A program made the translations under genes and the position numbers. Below are positions 10,896 through 19,256 of a stretch of 64,000 nucleotides of DNA, piece by piece; the first letter of the stretch is position 1, and each line of letters starts with the position of its first letter. The stretch comes from Prevotella intermedia ATCC 25611 = DSM 20706 (GTDB lineage: Bacteria > Bacteroidota > Bacteroidia > Bacteroidales > Bacteroidaceae). The notes beneath the pieces are model-generated. The model did not search any database. It had not been told where the DNA came from and worked only from the letters and a program-made list of their open reading frames with translations. Location: the NCBI RefSeq assembly GCF_001953955.1, contig NZ_CP019300.1, forward strand, positions 496,001 through 560,000. Direction: 5' to 3'.

Positions 10896-13800
10896 ATGAA
10901 GAATAAGTTAAATTTGCTATCATCAGTTTTTCTGATTTTGATGGCGATGATTTTCAATCCTCTCGGTGCGCATGCACAAAATGAGGAGCTTATCATAAGT
11001 TTTCATACGAATATCTATGAGAAAGCGCAAGGTAGTGGCATTACGCCAAGTGTTTCATTTGTTCTTGGAGCAGCAGAGAAAAAGCAGGTTGTCAGCATCG
11101 ATTGTGGTGCCGGCGAAGAAGAGTTTGAAGTCGATGTTGCTCAATTGAAGGAAGACCAGTCTATCAAAGGTTCCCTTTACACAGGTCAGGTATCAAAGGA
11201 AGGCTGGGTAAAAATTTACGGCGACCCAACACAGATTTACTATTTCAATGCTGCAGGTAACGAGATTGACGAGATTAAGTTCCACAGCAATTTGAAGGTT
11301 CAGGTACTTAATTTGGAGCACAATGTCTTGAATGCTCTTAATATAGACGATTTGAAGAATCTGCAAATTCTCTATTTGCAGGATAATCCGTTCACGAAAG
11401 CAACACCGCTGATGATAGGTTCCTTGCCGAAGTTGTTGGTATTGGAGATTCCACAGTGTGGTCATGTTTCTCCAAACTTCACGCTCCGTAACTTCCCAGC
11501 GTTGCGTTCATTCGATGCTTATCACTCTTTGACTCTGACAAATGTAGACCCAACGGCTTGTCCTAAGCTGCAACGTTTGAGTCTTGATATGACCAATGTT
11601 TCTTCTGTAGACCTCTCTAAGAACCCTGAATTGCAGGTGTTGAATGTAAGCGACTCACGTATTAAGACACTCGACCTCAGCCATAATCCAAAGATAAGGG
11701 AACTTTATATCTCTCATAGCTCTGGTTCAGTGAATACTGATGTGAAGTTTGATAACATTGATGTTTCACATTGTCCTGAACTTTATTACTTCTTCTGTGG
11801 TGGTAACAACTTCAAGACGCTCGATGTCAGCAAGAATCCAAAGCTCTTTACTTTCTCTTGCGACAACAACCTCCTACGTTCTCTCGATGTAACCAATAAC
11901 CCAGACCTTTACAGTGTCAATGTTCGCTACAACTATATGGACTTTGCCACATTGCCTTGGCCTGGTAACTGGTTCGAGTATTACCATGCACAGCACGAAA
12001 TGGAGTTGAACGACACCTATAAGGTGGGTGATGTCATTGACCTCACCAAGCGCGTGTTGCGTCAAGGTACAACGACCAATGGAAAGCTTTATAGAGTTCC
12101 GAAAGCCGACCCGACGCAGCCTGTTGAGTTAGATGATACATATTATAAGTATGAGAATGGTAAGATTACGTTGTTGAAGGCACTTTCCGACCAAGTGTTC
12201 CTTCAGTTTACCAATACCGTATTAAAGGATTATCCTATCCGCACCGAGAATTTCACTATCAGAACTGCTGAAGACTTTGGTAAGGATATAAAGGCTGTTG
12301 AAATTTCAAGTCTTGGTTCAGCAGGTGCTCCAATAAAGATGTCTGTCGGTATTTTGGGTGCTACCAACGCTGCTCCTGTTACTGTAAAAGTAGATTTGGG
12401 CGATGGCAATCTTACTCCAATGGCAATTAAGTCAGACCGTCCAACAACACCAAACATCGATACTCAGCGCAAAGGTTCAGGCAATATTATTGTCTATGTA
12501 CCGCAAGACCATTATGTAACTGCATTGGAAACCAACAATTTGAGCATCGATAATATCGACTTGACCGCATTACCCCAATTGCGCGTGCTTTCTTTGAGGA
12601 ATGCAGGCTTGAGAAATATTGACCTCGGCTATAACAATAAACTTGAAAAGCTTGACCTTTCAGGCAACTTGCTTACCCGACTCACGTTGAAAGGTCCATC
12701 ATCTTATTTCTATAAGAGTCTGTTGACTGACATTAATTTAAGTAACAACCAGTTGGAAAACTACGAGTTTGATGACTTCTACGCTGTTCGCAACTTCGAT
12801 ATAAGCCACAACAAGATGACCAAGTTAGATGTATCTGATGCTGATAACCTCCGTTCGCTCAATATCTCTAATAATGGTTTCACTCGCTTGTTGCTCAATC
12901 ACAGTGAACTCTTAGAGCGTTTGGACGCTTCAAACAACGAACTTACGGAAATCAAGATACCTCCTGTTGCACCTATGGCTTATCTGAATGTGAGTGGAAA
13001 CAACTTCACATTGGCTAATATGCCTAAGGACTTTGGATTGGAGAACGACCAATTCGTCTATGCACCACAGCACGTACTTGAAATCTCTGCATCTTCTCCT
13101 GGCATCGACCTTTCTGAGCAATTCATTACAAAGAACGGTGCTACAACACAATACGTATGGAAGAAAGAGAACGGTGAAAAGCTGAAAGAAGGCACAGATT
13201 ACACCATAAAAGATGGTGCCTCTAAGTTCCTTAACCTCAGTGTGGGTAAGATTTACTGTGAGATGACGCATGCTGCTTATCCTGCTTTCAAGGGCGAAAA
13301 TGTGTTCAAGACAACTCTTGTGCAGCCCATTGATATGCCTAAATACGAATTGGCATCTTTCACAACACTAAATGCAACGGACAGCGTAGAGCTTTCTTTG
13401 GCAAGTCCTGTTAAGGGAACCTCTGTTTACTTCGAGTGGAATGCTGACGGAAACGTTACTCAGTACACATTGGACACTACTTACAAGCTCTTCAGAGCGA
13501 AGTCAAAGGCAAATGCCAAGGTGCGAGTTCTTGTTGCCAACGAGCAAGACAAGCTGTCGGTATTCAGTGTATCACGCGTTAAGATTGGAGCGTCTGACTT
13601 CTCTGGCTTGAAAGATGCTCGTTCAATTACAGTTGCTGATGCAGGACTTACATCAGTAAAGATTCCTGCTTCTACTGCCCTTACGCAGTTGAACCTCAGT
13701 GGAAATGAACTGACGGAACTCGATTTGTCGAAGTATCCGAACCTTTATTTCATTGCTTTGAACGATAATAAGTTTACGACTTTCGACTTGTCGAAGGCTA

Positions 13801-14606
13801 AGAAGCTTGGTCTTGCACTTCTGGCAGGTAACAATATGAAAGAGATTACGATAGATAACCCTGACCTTTGGAACCTTGACCTAAGCAAGAATGCGTTTGA
13901 AAGCGTTTCGCTCGACAATGCGCCTGCTTTGGAGCAGCTTTGGTTGAACGACAACAAGCTTGCCAAGGTTGATGTTTCTAAGAACTCTAAACTGAATGTT
14001 TTGAACCTTGTAAAGAACAAGTTGAGATTCTCTACGATGCCAATAGCTGTAGACCGTGATGGCAAGAGTATTTATGGTAAGTACTCTTATAACCTTCAGG
14101 AACCGCTTGACGTGAAGTGCATCAATGGTAAGGTAGACCTAAGTTCTGAGGCTAAGGTTGATGGTGAAGCAACGAACTACCGTTGGTTTGTTGGCAATAT
14201 CACTGTAATTGACGGTGAACCACAAGGCGAGGAGTTGGAAAGCGATGAGTTCTCTATTGACAATGGTGTAACTACACTGAAGTTGGCAGGGGTTGCTAAC
14301 AATCTTGTTTGTTTGATGCGAAACAGCCGTTTGCCTAATCTCTACCAGATAACCAACTATATAAGCTTCGACCCGAACCCAACAGGTGTTGATGGTGTCG
14401 GCGCAGGCGAAGATGTAAAGGTACAGCTTGTAGATGGCGGTATAACTGTCGTTGGTGCAAAGAACAGCACGCTTGCTGTCTATACCATTGATGGTAAGTT
14501 GGCTTACCAAAGCAAGCTGGCTGATAACGAAGCACGTGTATCTCTCGCTGCTGGCACTTACATCGTGCGTGTAGGCAACAAAGCCGCTAAGGTGAATGTT
14601 CGATAA
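10896..14606 (+). CDS. Secreted leucine-rich-repeat protein, T9SS cargo
   Basis: A 1236-residue protein with a signal peptide (about residues 1-27, ending GAHAQ). Three blocks of leucine-rich repeats with the pattern L..LDLS.N..L..L lie near residues 130-350, 545-690 and 905-1045, separated by beta-rich spacer segments. The units resemble the internalin-like or LRR_4 type rather than the cysteine-containing BspA type. The C-terminus (LAVYTIDGKLAYQSKL, AAGTYIVRVGNKAAKV) is a T9SS sorting domain. It ends a three-gene operon with the beta-repeat protein and the S8 protease and is followed by a strong terminator. Binding to host or bacterial surface molecules is the usual role of such proteins, but no ligand can be read here. 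Confidence 0.85.
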   Translation: MKNKLNLLSSVFLILMAMIFNPLGAHAQNEELIISFHTNIYEKAQGSGITPSVSFVLGAAEKKQVVSIDCGAGEEEFEVDVAQLKEDQSIKGSLYTGQVSKEGWVKIYGDPTQIYYFNAAGNEIDEIKFHSNLKVQVLNLEHNVLNALNIDDLKNLQILYLQDNPFTKATPLMIGSLPKLLVLEIPQCGHVSPNFTLRNFPALRSFDAYHSLTLTNVDPTACPKLQRLSLDMTNVSSVDLSKNPELQVLNVSDSRIKTLDLSHNPKIRELYISHSSGSVNTDVKFDNIDVSHCPELYYFFCGGNNFKTLDVSKNPKLFTFSCDNNLLRSLDVTNNPDLYSVNVRYNYMDFATLPWPGNWFEYYHAQHEMELNDTYKVGDVIDLTKRVLRQGTTTNGKLYRVPKADPTQPVELDDTYYKYENGKITLLKALSDQVFLQFTNTVLKDYPIRTENFTIRTAEDFGKDIKAVEISSLGSAGAPIKMSVGILGATNAAPVTVKVDLGDGNLTPMAIKSDRPTTPNIDTQRKGSGNIIVYVPQDHYVTALETNNLSIDNIDLTALPQLRVLSLRNAGLRNIDLGYNNKLEKLDLSGNLLTRLTLKGPSSYFYKSLLTDINLSNNQLENYEFDDFYAVRNFDISHNKMTKLDVSDADNLRSLNISNNGFTRLLLNHSELLERLDASNNELTEIKIPPVAPMAYLNVSGNNFTLANMPKDFGLENDQFVYAPQHVLEISASSPGIDLSEQFITKNGATTQYVWKKENGEKLKEGTDYTIKDGASKFLNLSVGKIYCEMTHAAYPAFKGENVFKTTLVQPIDMPKYELASFTTLNATDSVELSLASPVKGTSVYFEWNADGNVTQYTLDTTYKLFRAKSKANAKVRVLVANEQDKLSVFSVSRVKIGASDFSGLKDARSITVADAGLTSVKIPASTALTQLNLSGNELTELDLSKYPNLYFIALNDNKFTTFDLSKAKKLGLALLAGNNMKEITIDNPDLWNLDLSKNAFESVSLDNAPALEQLWLNDNKLAKVDVSKNSKLNVLNLVKNKLRFSTMPIAVDRDGKSIYGKYSYNLQEPLDVKCINGKVDLSSEAKVDGEATNYRWFVGNITVIDGEPQGEELESDEFSIDNGVTTLKLAGVANNLVCLMRNSRLPNLYQITNYISFDPNPTGVDGVGAGEDVKVQLVDGGITVVGAKNSTLAVYTIDGKLAYQSKLADNEARVSLAAGTYIVRVGNKAAKVNVR

Positions 14607-14635
14607 GGGGGAGTTATCAACTCTCTGACAATATA

Positions 14636-14673
14636 AAAAAGCGTGTTTGCCCATTGGGTAAACACGCTTTTTG
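14636..14673 (+). terminator. Rho-independent terminator of the secreted-protein operon
   Basis: AAAAAGCGTGTTTGCCC pairs with GGGTAAACACGCTTTTT around a three-base ATT loop and ends in a T-run. It lies 30 bp after the leucine-rich-repeat stop. Confidence 0.9.
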
Positions 14674-14785
14674 GCTTCTATGCGTATCTGAAAATGCGAA
14701 GCAAACAGAAGTGTGGATAGGCGGAATGTGATGAATTACACCCCTATGCAAATGCGGTTGTTTTCGCTGAAAACAGCTGTTGTTT

Positions 14786-14971
14786 TGTAAAGATAATTTC
14801 TTAGAAAAACGGTAATTTCGATTTTGCATTGCGAAAGCGGCTGTTTTGCGATGCAAAACCTACGCTTTTACCGTGCAAAAGAGCCGCTTTTGGAATGCAA
14901 AACAATAGGTTTTGTAATGCGTTGATAAAGAGTGTGTTGCGCAAGAGATACGGTTGTGAAAAATGTTTACA
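14786..14971 (+). repeat. 186-bp interspersed repeat, copy 2
   Basis: Ends TGTAAA and TTTACA, 186 bp. The hairpin arms are GCGGCTGTTTTGC and GCAAAAGAGCCGC (GGCT type), and the 25-nt loop carries CCTACGC. It lies between the terminators of two convergent genes. The rest of the 14607-15082 gap holds only those terminators. Confidence 0.9.
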
Positions 14972-15038
14972 GATTTGTTACCTTCTTTTTATTCTTAAAG
15001 TAGGCTTTTTATTAAGTTTATGTGGAGTTCAATGAAGT

Positions 15039-15079
15039 TTTACCAAAAGTACAGAAAGGGCTCTGTACTCTTGGTAAAT
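15039..15079 (-). terminator. Terminator of the S41 protease gene
   Basis: On the minus strand TTTACCAAGAGTACAGA pairs with TCTGTACTTTTGGTAAA across a short loop, 4 bp beyond the protease stop. The T-tract after it is short (AACTTC), so efficiency is uncertain. Confidence 0.7.
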
Positions 15080-15082
15080 GTA

Positions 15083-16768
15083 TTAATTGTGTTGCTTTGG
15101 TGCTAATATCTTCTTGTATTCTTCTGCATTTTCGAGTAGCTTCACGGCTTCTTTCCATTGCTTATCGAATTGCAGACTGTTTGCTATTGCGCCCCGTTGG
15201 TAGTGGTAGGCTGCCACAAGGTCGGCTGTAACAAGCTGTTTTATGGTTTGCTTGTGGTGGTCGAGTTCCTTTGCGAGGTTGTGTTGCAGTTTCTTTTCCA
15301 ACGCTTCAAACTCGGGTTTGGCATCGTCGTAGTAGCCTTCAAACTTTGCAATGTCCACAAGGTTCTTTATTGCTTTCTCGCTTTGGCGGTCGTATTTGAA
15401 GCCGCTCTTTATTACAGCCGCTTTGAAACTCTCGTAGTCGGCATCTGAAATAACGAAGTTCTTAGCCTCGCCGATAGTTGGGTGCTGCTTTATATAGTCG
15501 AGTTCCCAGTTCAGCATCACTTCGGTTGAGTCCATACCAGAGCTTGCAAGGTAGAACGCAATGTTTGGAAGCGAGTCTGGAAGAACTTTCACGTCGGGGT
15601 TGATACCGCCACCGTCGCGCACGATTCTGCCGTTTGCCGTGCGGAATTCCTTTGTCAGCGAGTCAGGAACGTGCTCCACGTAGCCCCCACGGCTGTGCTT
15701 GTAGTTGATGGCTTGAATGCATCGACCGCTCGGAATGTAGTATTTGCTTGTTGTAAGCTTCAGATTTCCGTTGTAAGGCAAATCCATTGGTGCCTGCACC
15801 AAGCCTTTGCCGTAGGTTCGGCTTCCCATTACGACAGCACGGTCTAAGTCTTGCAGGCTTCCGCTTGTTATTTCGCTTGCACTTGCTGTTTCGCCATTCA
15901 CCAGCACAACTATCGGCATAAGGGTGTCTATTGGTTCAACTGCGGTCTTGTATTCGCGGTTGGCACGTTGCAGTTTACCTTTGGTATTTACGAGCGTAAG
16001 TCCTTTTGGCACAAACATATTCACAATGTTTATGGCTTCTTGCAGGCTGCCACCACCATTGTTTCGCAGGTCGAGTACGAGCGATTTCATACCTTCTTTC
16101 TTCATTTCTATGAAGGCACGGCGGACGTCTTTTGAGCAGTCTACGGTGAAAGAGTTCAAGTTTAGGTAGCCTATTCCGTTTTGCTGCAATCCGTAATAGG
16201 GCACAGCGGGCATTTGAATAGACTTACGGGTAAGCTTCAACTTCATAATTTTGCCTGTCGATGGGCGTTTAATCTTTAAAAGAAAGGTGGTGCCCACATC
16301 GCCACGCAAGTGGTTGCTAACATAGGTTGTAGTCTTTTTGTGCATCGCCGAATCGTTGATTGACAATATTATATCGCCCTTTTTCAGTCCTGCTTCCGCA
16401 GCAGGCATATTCTCGTAAGGCTCGTCTATCACCACGTTGTCTAATTTGAGGTTGTACCTTATCAGCGCACCAATGCCTGCATACTTGCCCGAAATCATCA
16501 GGTTTAGCTCCTTTACCTTGTCCTCTGGATAAAAAACGGTGTAGGGGTCGAGCGAGCGCAGCATAGCGTTGATGCCGTTGCCGATGACTTCGTCGGCATT
16601 CAACGTGTCTACATACATCATATCGAGGTATTTGTAGATGGCAGAAAAAGTTTCTAAGTTCTTTGCAACCTTGAAGTTATGGTTTTTGTCTGACGTACCT
16701 TGCGCCAAGGCATCTGTTTGCGATATGAATGCGAAAGCACACAGCGCAACAAGCAGTTTCTTTATCAT
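15083..16768 (-). CDS. S41 family C-terminal processing protease
   Basis: A 561-residue protease of the Ctp/Prc type with a signal peptide (about residues 1-23, ending DALAQ). A PDZ domain (about residues 95-180, with AAEAGLKKGDIILSINDSA) recognises C-termini. The S41 catalytic domain follows: DLRNNGGGS at 233-241, the serine motif NGETASASEI at 291-300 and the lysine in TYGKG (Lys321) form the Ser-Lys dyad region. It should cleave periplasmic proteins near their C-termini. A C-terminal helical region of about 140 residues follows. It has its own promoter (16810-16818) with a short leader and its own terminator. Length and order of domains are normal for the Bacteroidetes family. Confidence 0.92.
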   Translation of the reverse strand: MIKKLLVALCAFAFISQTDALAQGTSDKNHNFKVAKNLETFSAIYKYLDMMYVDTLNADEVIGNGINAMLRSLDPYTVFYPEDKVKELNLMISGKYAGIGALIRYNLKLDNVVIDEPYENMPAAEAGLKKGDIILSINDSAMHKKTTTYVSNHLRGDVGTTFLLKIKRPSTGKIMKLKLTRKSIQMPAVPYYGLQQNGIGYLNLNSFTVDCSKDVRRAFIEMKKEGMKSLVLDLRNNGGGSLQEAINIVNMFVPKGLTLVNTKGKLQRANREYKTAVEPIDTLMPIVVLVNGETASASEITSGSLQDLDRAVVMGSRTYGKGLVQAPMDLPYNGNLKLTTSKYYIPSGRCIQAINYKHSRGGYVEHVPDSLTKEFRTANGRIVRDGGGINPDVKVLPDSLPNIAFYLASSGMDSTEVMLNWELDYIKQHPTIGEAKNFVISDADYESFKAAVIKSGFKYDRQSEKAIKNLVDIAKFEGYYDDAKPEFEALEKKLQHNLAKELDHHKQTIKQLVTADLVAAYHYQRGAIANSLQFDKQWKEAVKLLENAEEYKKILAPKQHN

Positions 16769-16809
16769 TCTTTTCTATTTATAAACGATTTTGTATTTTA
16801 AGAATTAGT

Positions 16810-16818
16810 GCAAATTTA
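16810..16818 (-). promoter_or_regulatory. -7 element of the S41 protease promoter
   Basis: Minus-strand TAAATTTGC matches TAnnTTTG. The predicted start near 16800 leaves a leader of about 30 nt before the ATG at 16768. Confidence 0.55.
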
Positions 16819-16881
16819 CACTATTATCCTGAAATACGATTGAGAAATGGCATTAAAATAACAAAATAGTGAGATTACACG

Positions 16882-17343
16882 TTACTTGAACAGCATTGTT
16901 TTTGGCAGTTTCACCCACTTGTTGTCTACCACGATGCGTATGGTGCTACCCTCTACCTGCTTTAAAGTGTAGGTGCCGTCGGCATTGTGCGTAAGCGTTG
17001 CCACAAGGTCTTCGCTGCCGTAGTCGTTGATAATCGTAAGTGTGGCGGTGTTTCCTTTTATTGTTACGTCGGATATAATCCATTTTCGCGTGTCGCGTTT
17101 TGCGCCAAGATAACCTGCAACCTCGCCAAAAATCTCTTGTTTCGGCACTACGATGTTCTGTTTGTAGAAGTCTATGTCGAGCCAAACTTGGTATTCTTGG
17201 TTCTCTATGTGCCCTTTAAACGTCGTCGTATCGGTGGGGACGCCTTGCTGATATGTTGGTTGAGCAGTTGCAACCATAGATGGCAACGCCATTGCAGCCA
17301 AGCCGAAGGCTGTGAATATGAATATAATGAGCTTTGTTTTCAT
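16882..17343 (-). CDS. Small exported protein of unknown function
   Basis: A 153-residue protein with a signal peptide (about residues 1-28, ending MVATAQ). The mature part is a predicted single beta-rich domain (TFKGHIENQEYQVWLDIDFY, then DVTIKGNTATLTIINDYG), in the style of the small DUF4251-like or lipocalin-like periplasmic proteins of Bacteroidetes; I cannot assign a family firmly. It lies 113 bp upstream of the S41 protease gene in the same direction, but that gene has its own promoter. A minus-strand TATCTTTGT at 17351-17359 sits only about 8 bp before the ATG, so if it is the real -7 element the mRNA would be almost leaderless. Function unknown. Confidence 0.7.
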   Translation of the reverse strand: MKTKLIIFIFTAFGLAAMALPSMVATAQPTYQQGVPTDTTTFKGHIENQEYQVWLDIDFYKQNIVVPKQEIFGEVAGYLGAKRDTRKWIISDVTIKGNTATLTIINDYGSEDLVATLTHNADGTYTLKQVEGSTIRIVVDNKWVKLPKTMLFK

Positions 17344-17506
17344 AACTCCTACAAAGATAGTTCTTTTTCTTTTGGGTTGCAGAAAAGAGGGTGTTTCTTT
17401 TTCAAACTTTAAATGTTTTGCTGATAAAAACGTGATTTATATCATATTTTAAAGGTCAAAAGTCTTAAAATGGTAAGTTTCCTTCTTCATTATTCGTTTT
17501 TTATAG

Positions 17507-17515
17507 TACCTTTGC
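17507..17515 (+). promoter_or_regulatory. -7 element of the glycogen synthase promoter
   Basis: TACCTTTGC fits TAnnTTTG. It lies inside a longer open frame that begins at 17470, which argues that translation starts downstream at the ATG at 17542. Confidence 0.6.
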
Positions 17516-17541
17516 AAAGATTGATAAGTAGTAACAAAAAG

Positions 17542-19191
17542 ATGTTTCTGGATTTTATTTTTGAGGCAAGCTGGGAAGTATGCAACAAGGTAGGCGGTAT
17601 CTACACAGTACTTTCTACACGTGCCAAGACATTACAGGAGAAGATGCGAGACCACGTTGTGTTTGTTGGTCCCGACTGTTATAACGGAACGGAGAACCCT
17701 TTCTTTACGGAAGACAACGAACTTTTTAAGGAATGGGTGGCAGTTGCAAACCGTGAAGGCTTGACTTTGAGGGTGGGACGATGGAACGTTCCGGGCAGCC
17801 CGATAGCATTTTTGGTAGATTTCCAATCTTTTTATGCCAGCAAGAATGAATTTTACGGTAAACTTTGGGAGCACTATGGCGTAGACAGTCTGCACGCTTA
17901 TGGCGATTACGACGACTCTGCGATGTTCTCTTTGGCAGCTGCGAAGGTGCTAGAAAGCTATTATCGTTTCTATCTGAGCAACTCTAAGAATGTCATATTC
18001 CACGCCAACGAATGGCAAACAGGCTTTGCAGCGTTGGTTTTGCAGCACAATGTGCCCGAAATAGCAACACTTTTTACTACCCACGCAACTGGAATAGGGC
18101 GCAGTATAGCAGGAAACAACAAGCCGTTGTACGGTTATCTTCAGGCTTACAATGGCGACCAGATGGCAGGAGAGCTGAATATGGAAAGCAAACACTCCAT
18201 TGAAAAGCAAACCGCGCATTATGTAGACTGTTTCACAACGGTGAGCGAGATTACCGCTTCTGAATGTAAGGAACTCTTGGATAAGCCTGTAGACGTTGTA
18301 TTGCCAAATGGTTTTGAAGACGATTTCGTACCGAAAGCAGCCACGTTCAGCAAGAAACGCAAGGCAGCGCGCAAGCAATTGCTGCGTATAGCAGAAACTC
18401 TTACGGGCACAACGCTCGGCGACGATACGCTTATTGTATCTACCAGCGGTCGTTATGAGTTCAGAAACAAGGGCATCGACGTGTTTATTGATGCGATGAA
18501 CCGACTGAATCACGACGAGAAACTGCAACGCAACGTTCTCGCTTTCATAGAAGTGCCAGGCTGGGTGGCACGTCCTCGTGCCGATTTGCAGGAGCGTTTG
18601 GCAACCGACAGTGTGTTCGACACAGCATTGGAACAACCGTTTGTTACCCACGAACTGTACGATGCGGACAGCGATAAAGTGCTGAATATGATGCGCCACT
18701 TGGGTATTGCGAATGCACAGACCGACAAAGTGAAGCTCATACTTGTGCCTTGCTACCTGAACGGCAGCGATGGCATCGTCGATAAGCCTTACTACGACGT
18801 TGTGTTAGGCAACGACCTCTGTGTCTATCCATCGTATTACGAGCCTTGGGGATACACTCCGTTAGAGGCGGTAGCGTTTAAAGTACCTTGCATAACAACC
18901 GACCTTGCAGGCTTTGGCTTATGGGCGAACCAGCAGAAGGGCAGATATTGCGAGATAACAGATGGCGTAAAGGTGATTCATCGCACCGACGACAACTACT
19001 CGGAAGTGGCAGATGCCATCAAGGAAACCATTAAGGAATACGCCGTAATGGACAAGAAGGCTGCCGATAAATGCAGGGCAAACGCACAGAAACTATCGAA
19101 GAAAGCCCTATGGAGCGAGTTCATACACGCTTACGAAGCCGCTTACGACATCGCAATAAAGAACCGCGACGCAAGAATAAATGCGAAATAA
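17542..19191 (+). CDS. Glycogen synthase, GT3-like
   Basis: A 549-residue glycosyltransferase that extends alpha-1,4-glucan from a sugar nucleotide in the cytoplasm. The N-terminal FEASWEVCNKVGGIYTVLST, the central HANEWQTGFAALVLQH and HATGIGRSIAGN, and the C-terminal CVYPSYYEPWGYTPLEA match the GT3 (eukaryote-like) glycogen synthase family that Bacteroidetes use, rather than the GT5 GlgA of enteric bacteria; the last motif includes the catalytic E-x7-E pattern. The frame extends 24 codons upstream, but the promoter at 17507-17515 falls inside that extension and MFLDF is the family's usual start. It is followed after 65 bp by the phosphorylase, so the pair covers glycogen synthesis and breakdown. 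Confidence 0.9.
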   Translation: MFLDFIFEASWEVCNKVGGIYTVLSTRAKTLQEKMRDHVVFVGPDCYNGTENPFFTEDNELFKEWVAVANREGLTLRVGRWNVPGSPIAFLVDFQSFYASKNEFYGKLWEHYGVDSLHAYGDYDDSAMFSLAAAKVLESYYRFYLSNSKNVIFHANEWQTGFAALVLQHNVPEIATLFTTHATGIGRSIAGNNKPLYGYLQAYNGDQMAGELNMESKHSIEKQTAHYVDCFTTVSEITASECKELLDKPVDVVLPNGFEDDFVPKAATFSKKRKAARKQLLRIAETLTGTTLGDDTLIVSTSGRYEFRNKGIDVFIDAMNRLNHDEKLQRNVLAFIEVPGWVARPRADLQERLATDSVFDTALEQPFVTHELYDADSDKVLNMMRHLGIANAQTDKVKLILVPCYLNGSDGIVDKPYYDVVLGNDLCVYPSYYEPWGYTPLEAVAFKVPCITTDLAGFGLWANQQKGRYCEITDGVKVIHRTDDNYSEVADAIKETIKEYAVMDKKAADKCRANAQKLSKKALWSEFIHAYEAAYDIAIKNRDARINAK

Positions 19192-19256
19192 CGACAGCAA
19201 GCGTATAAAACAGCAACGATTAACGCATAAAATATAAAAACAGAATAAATAAAATT

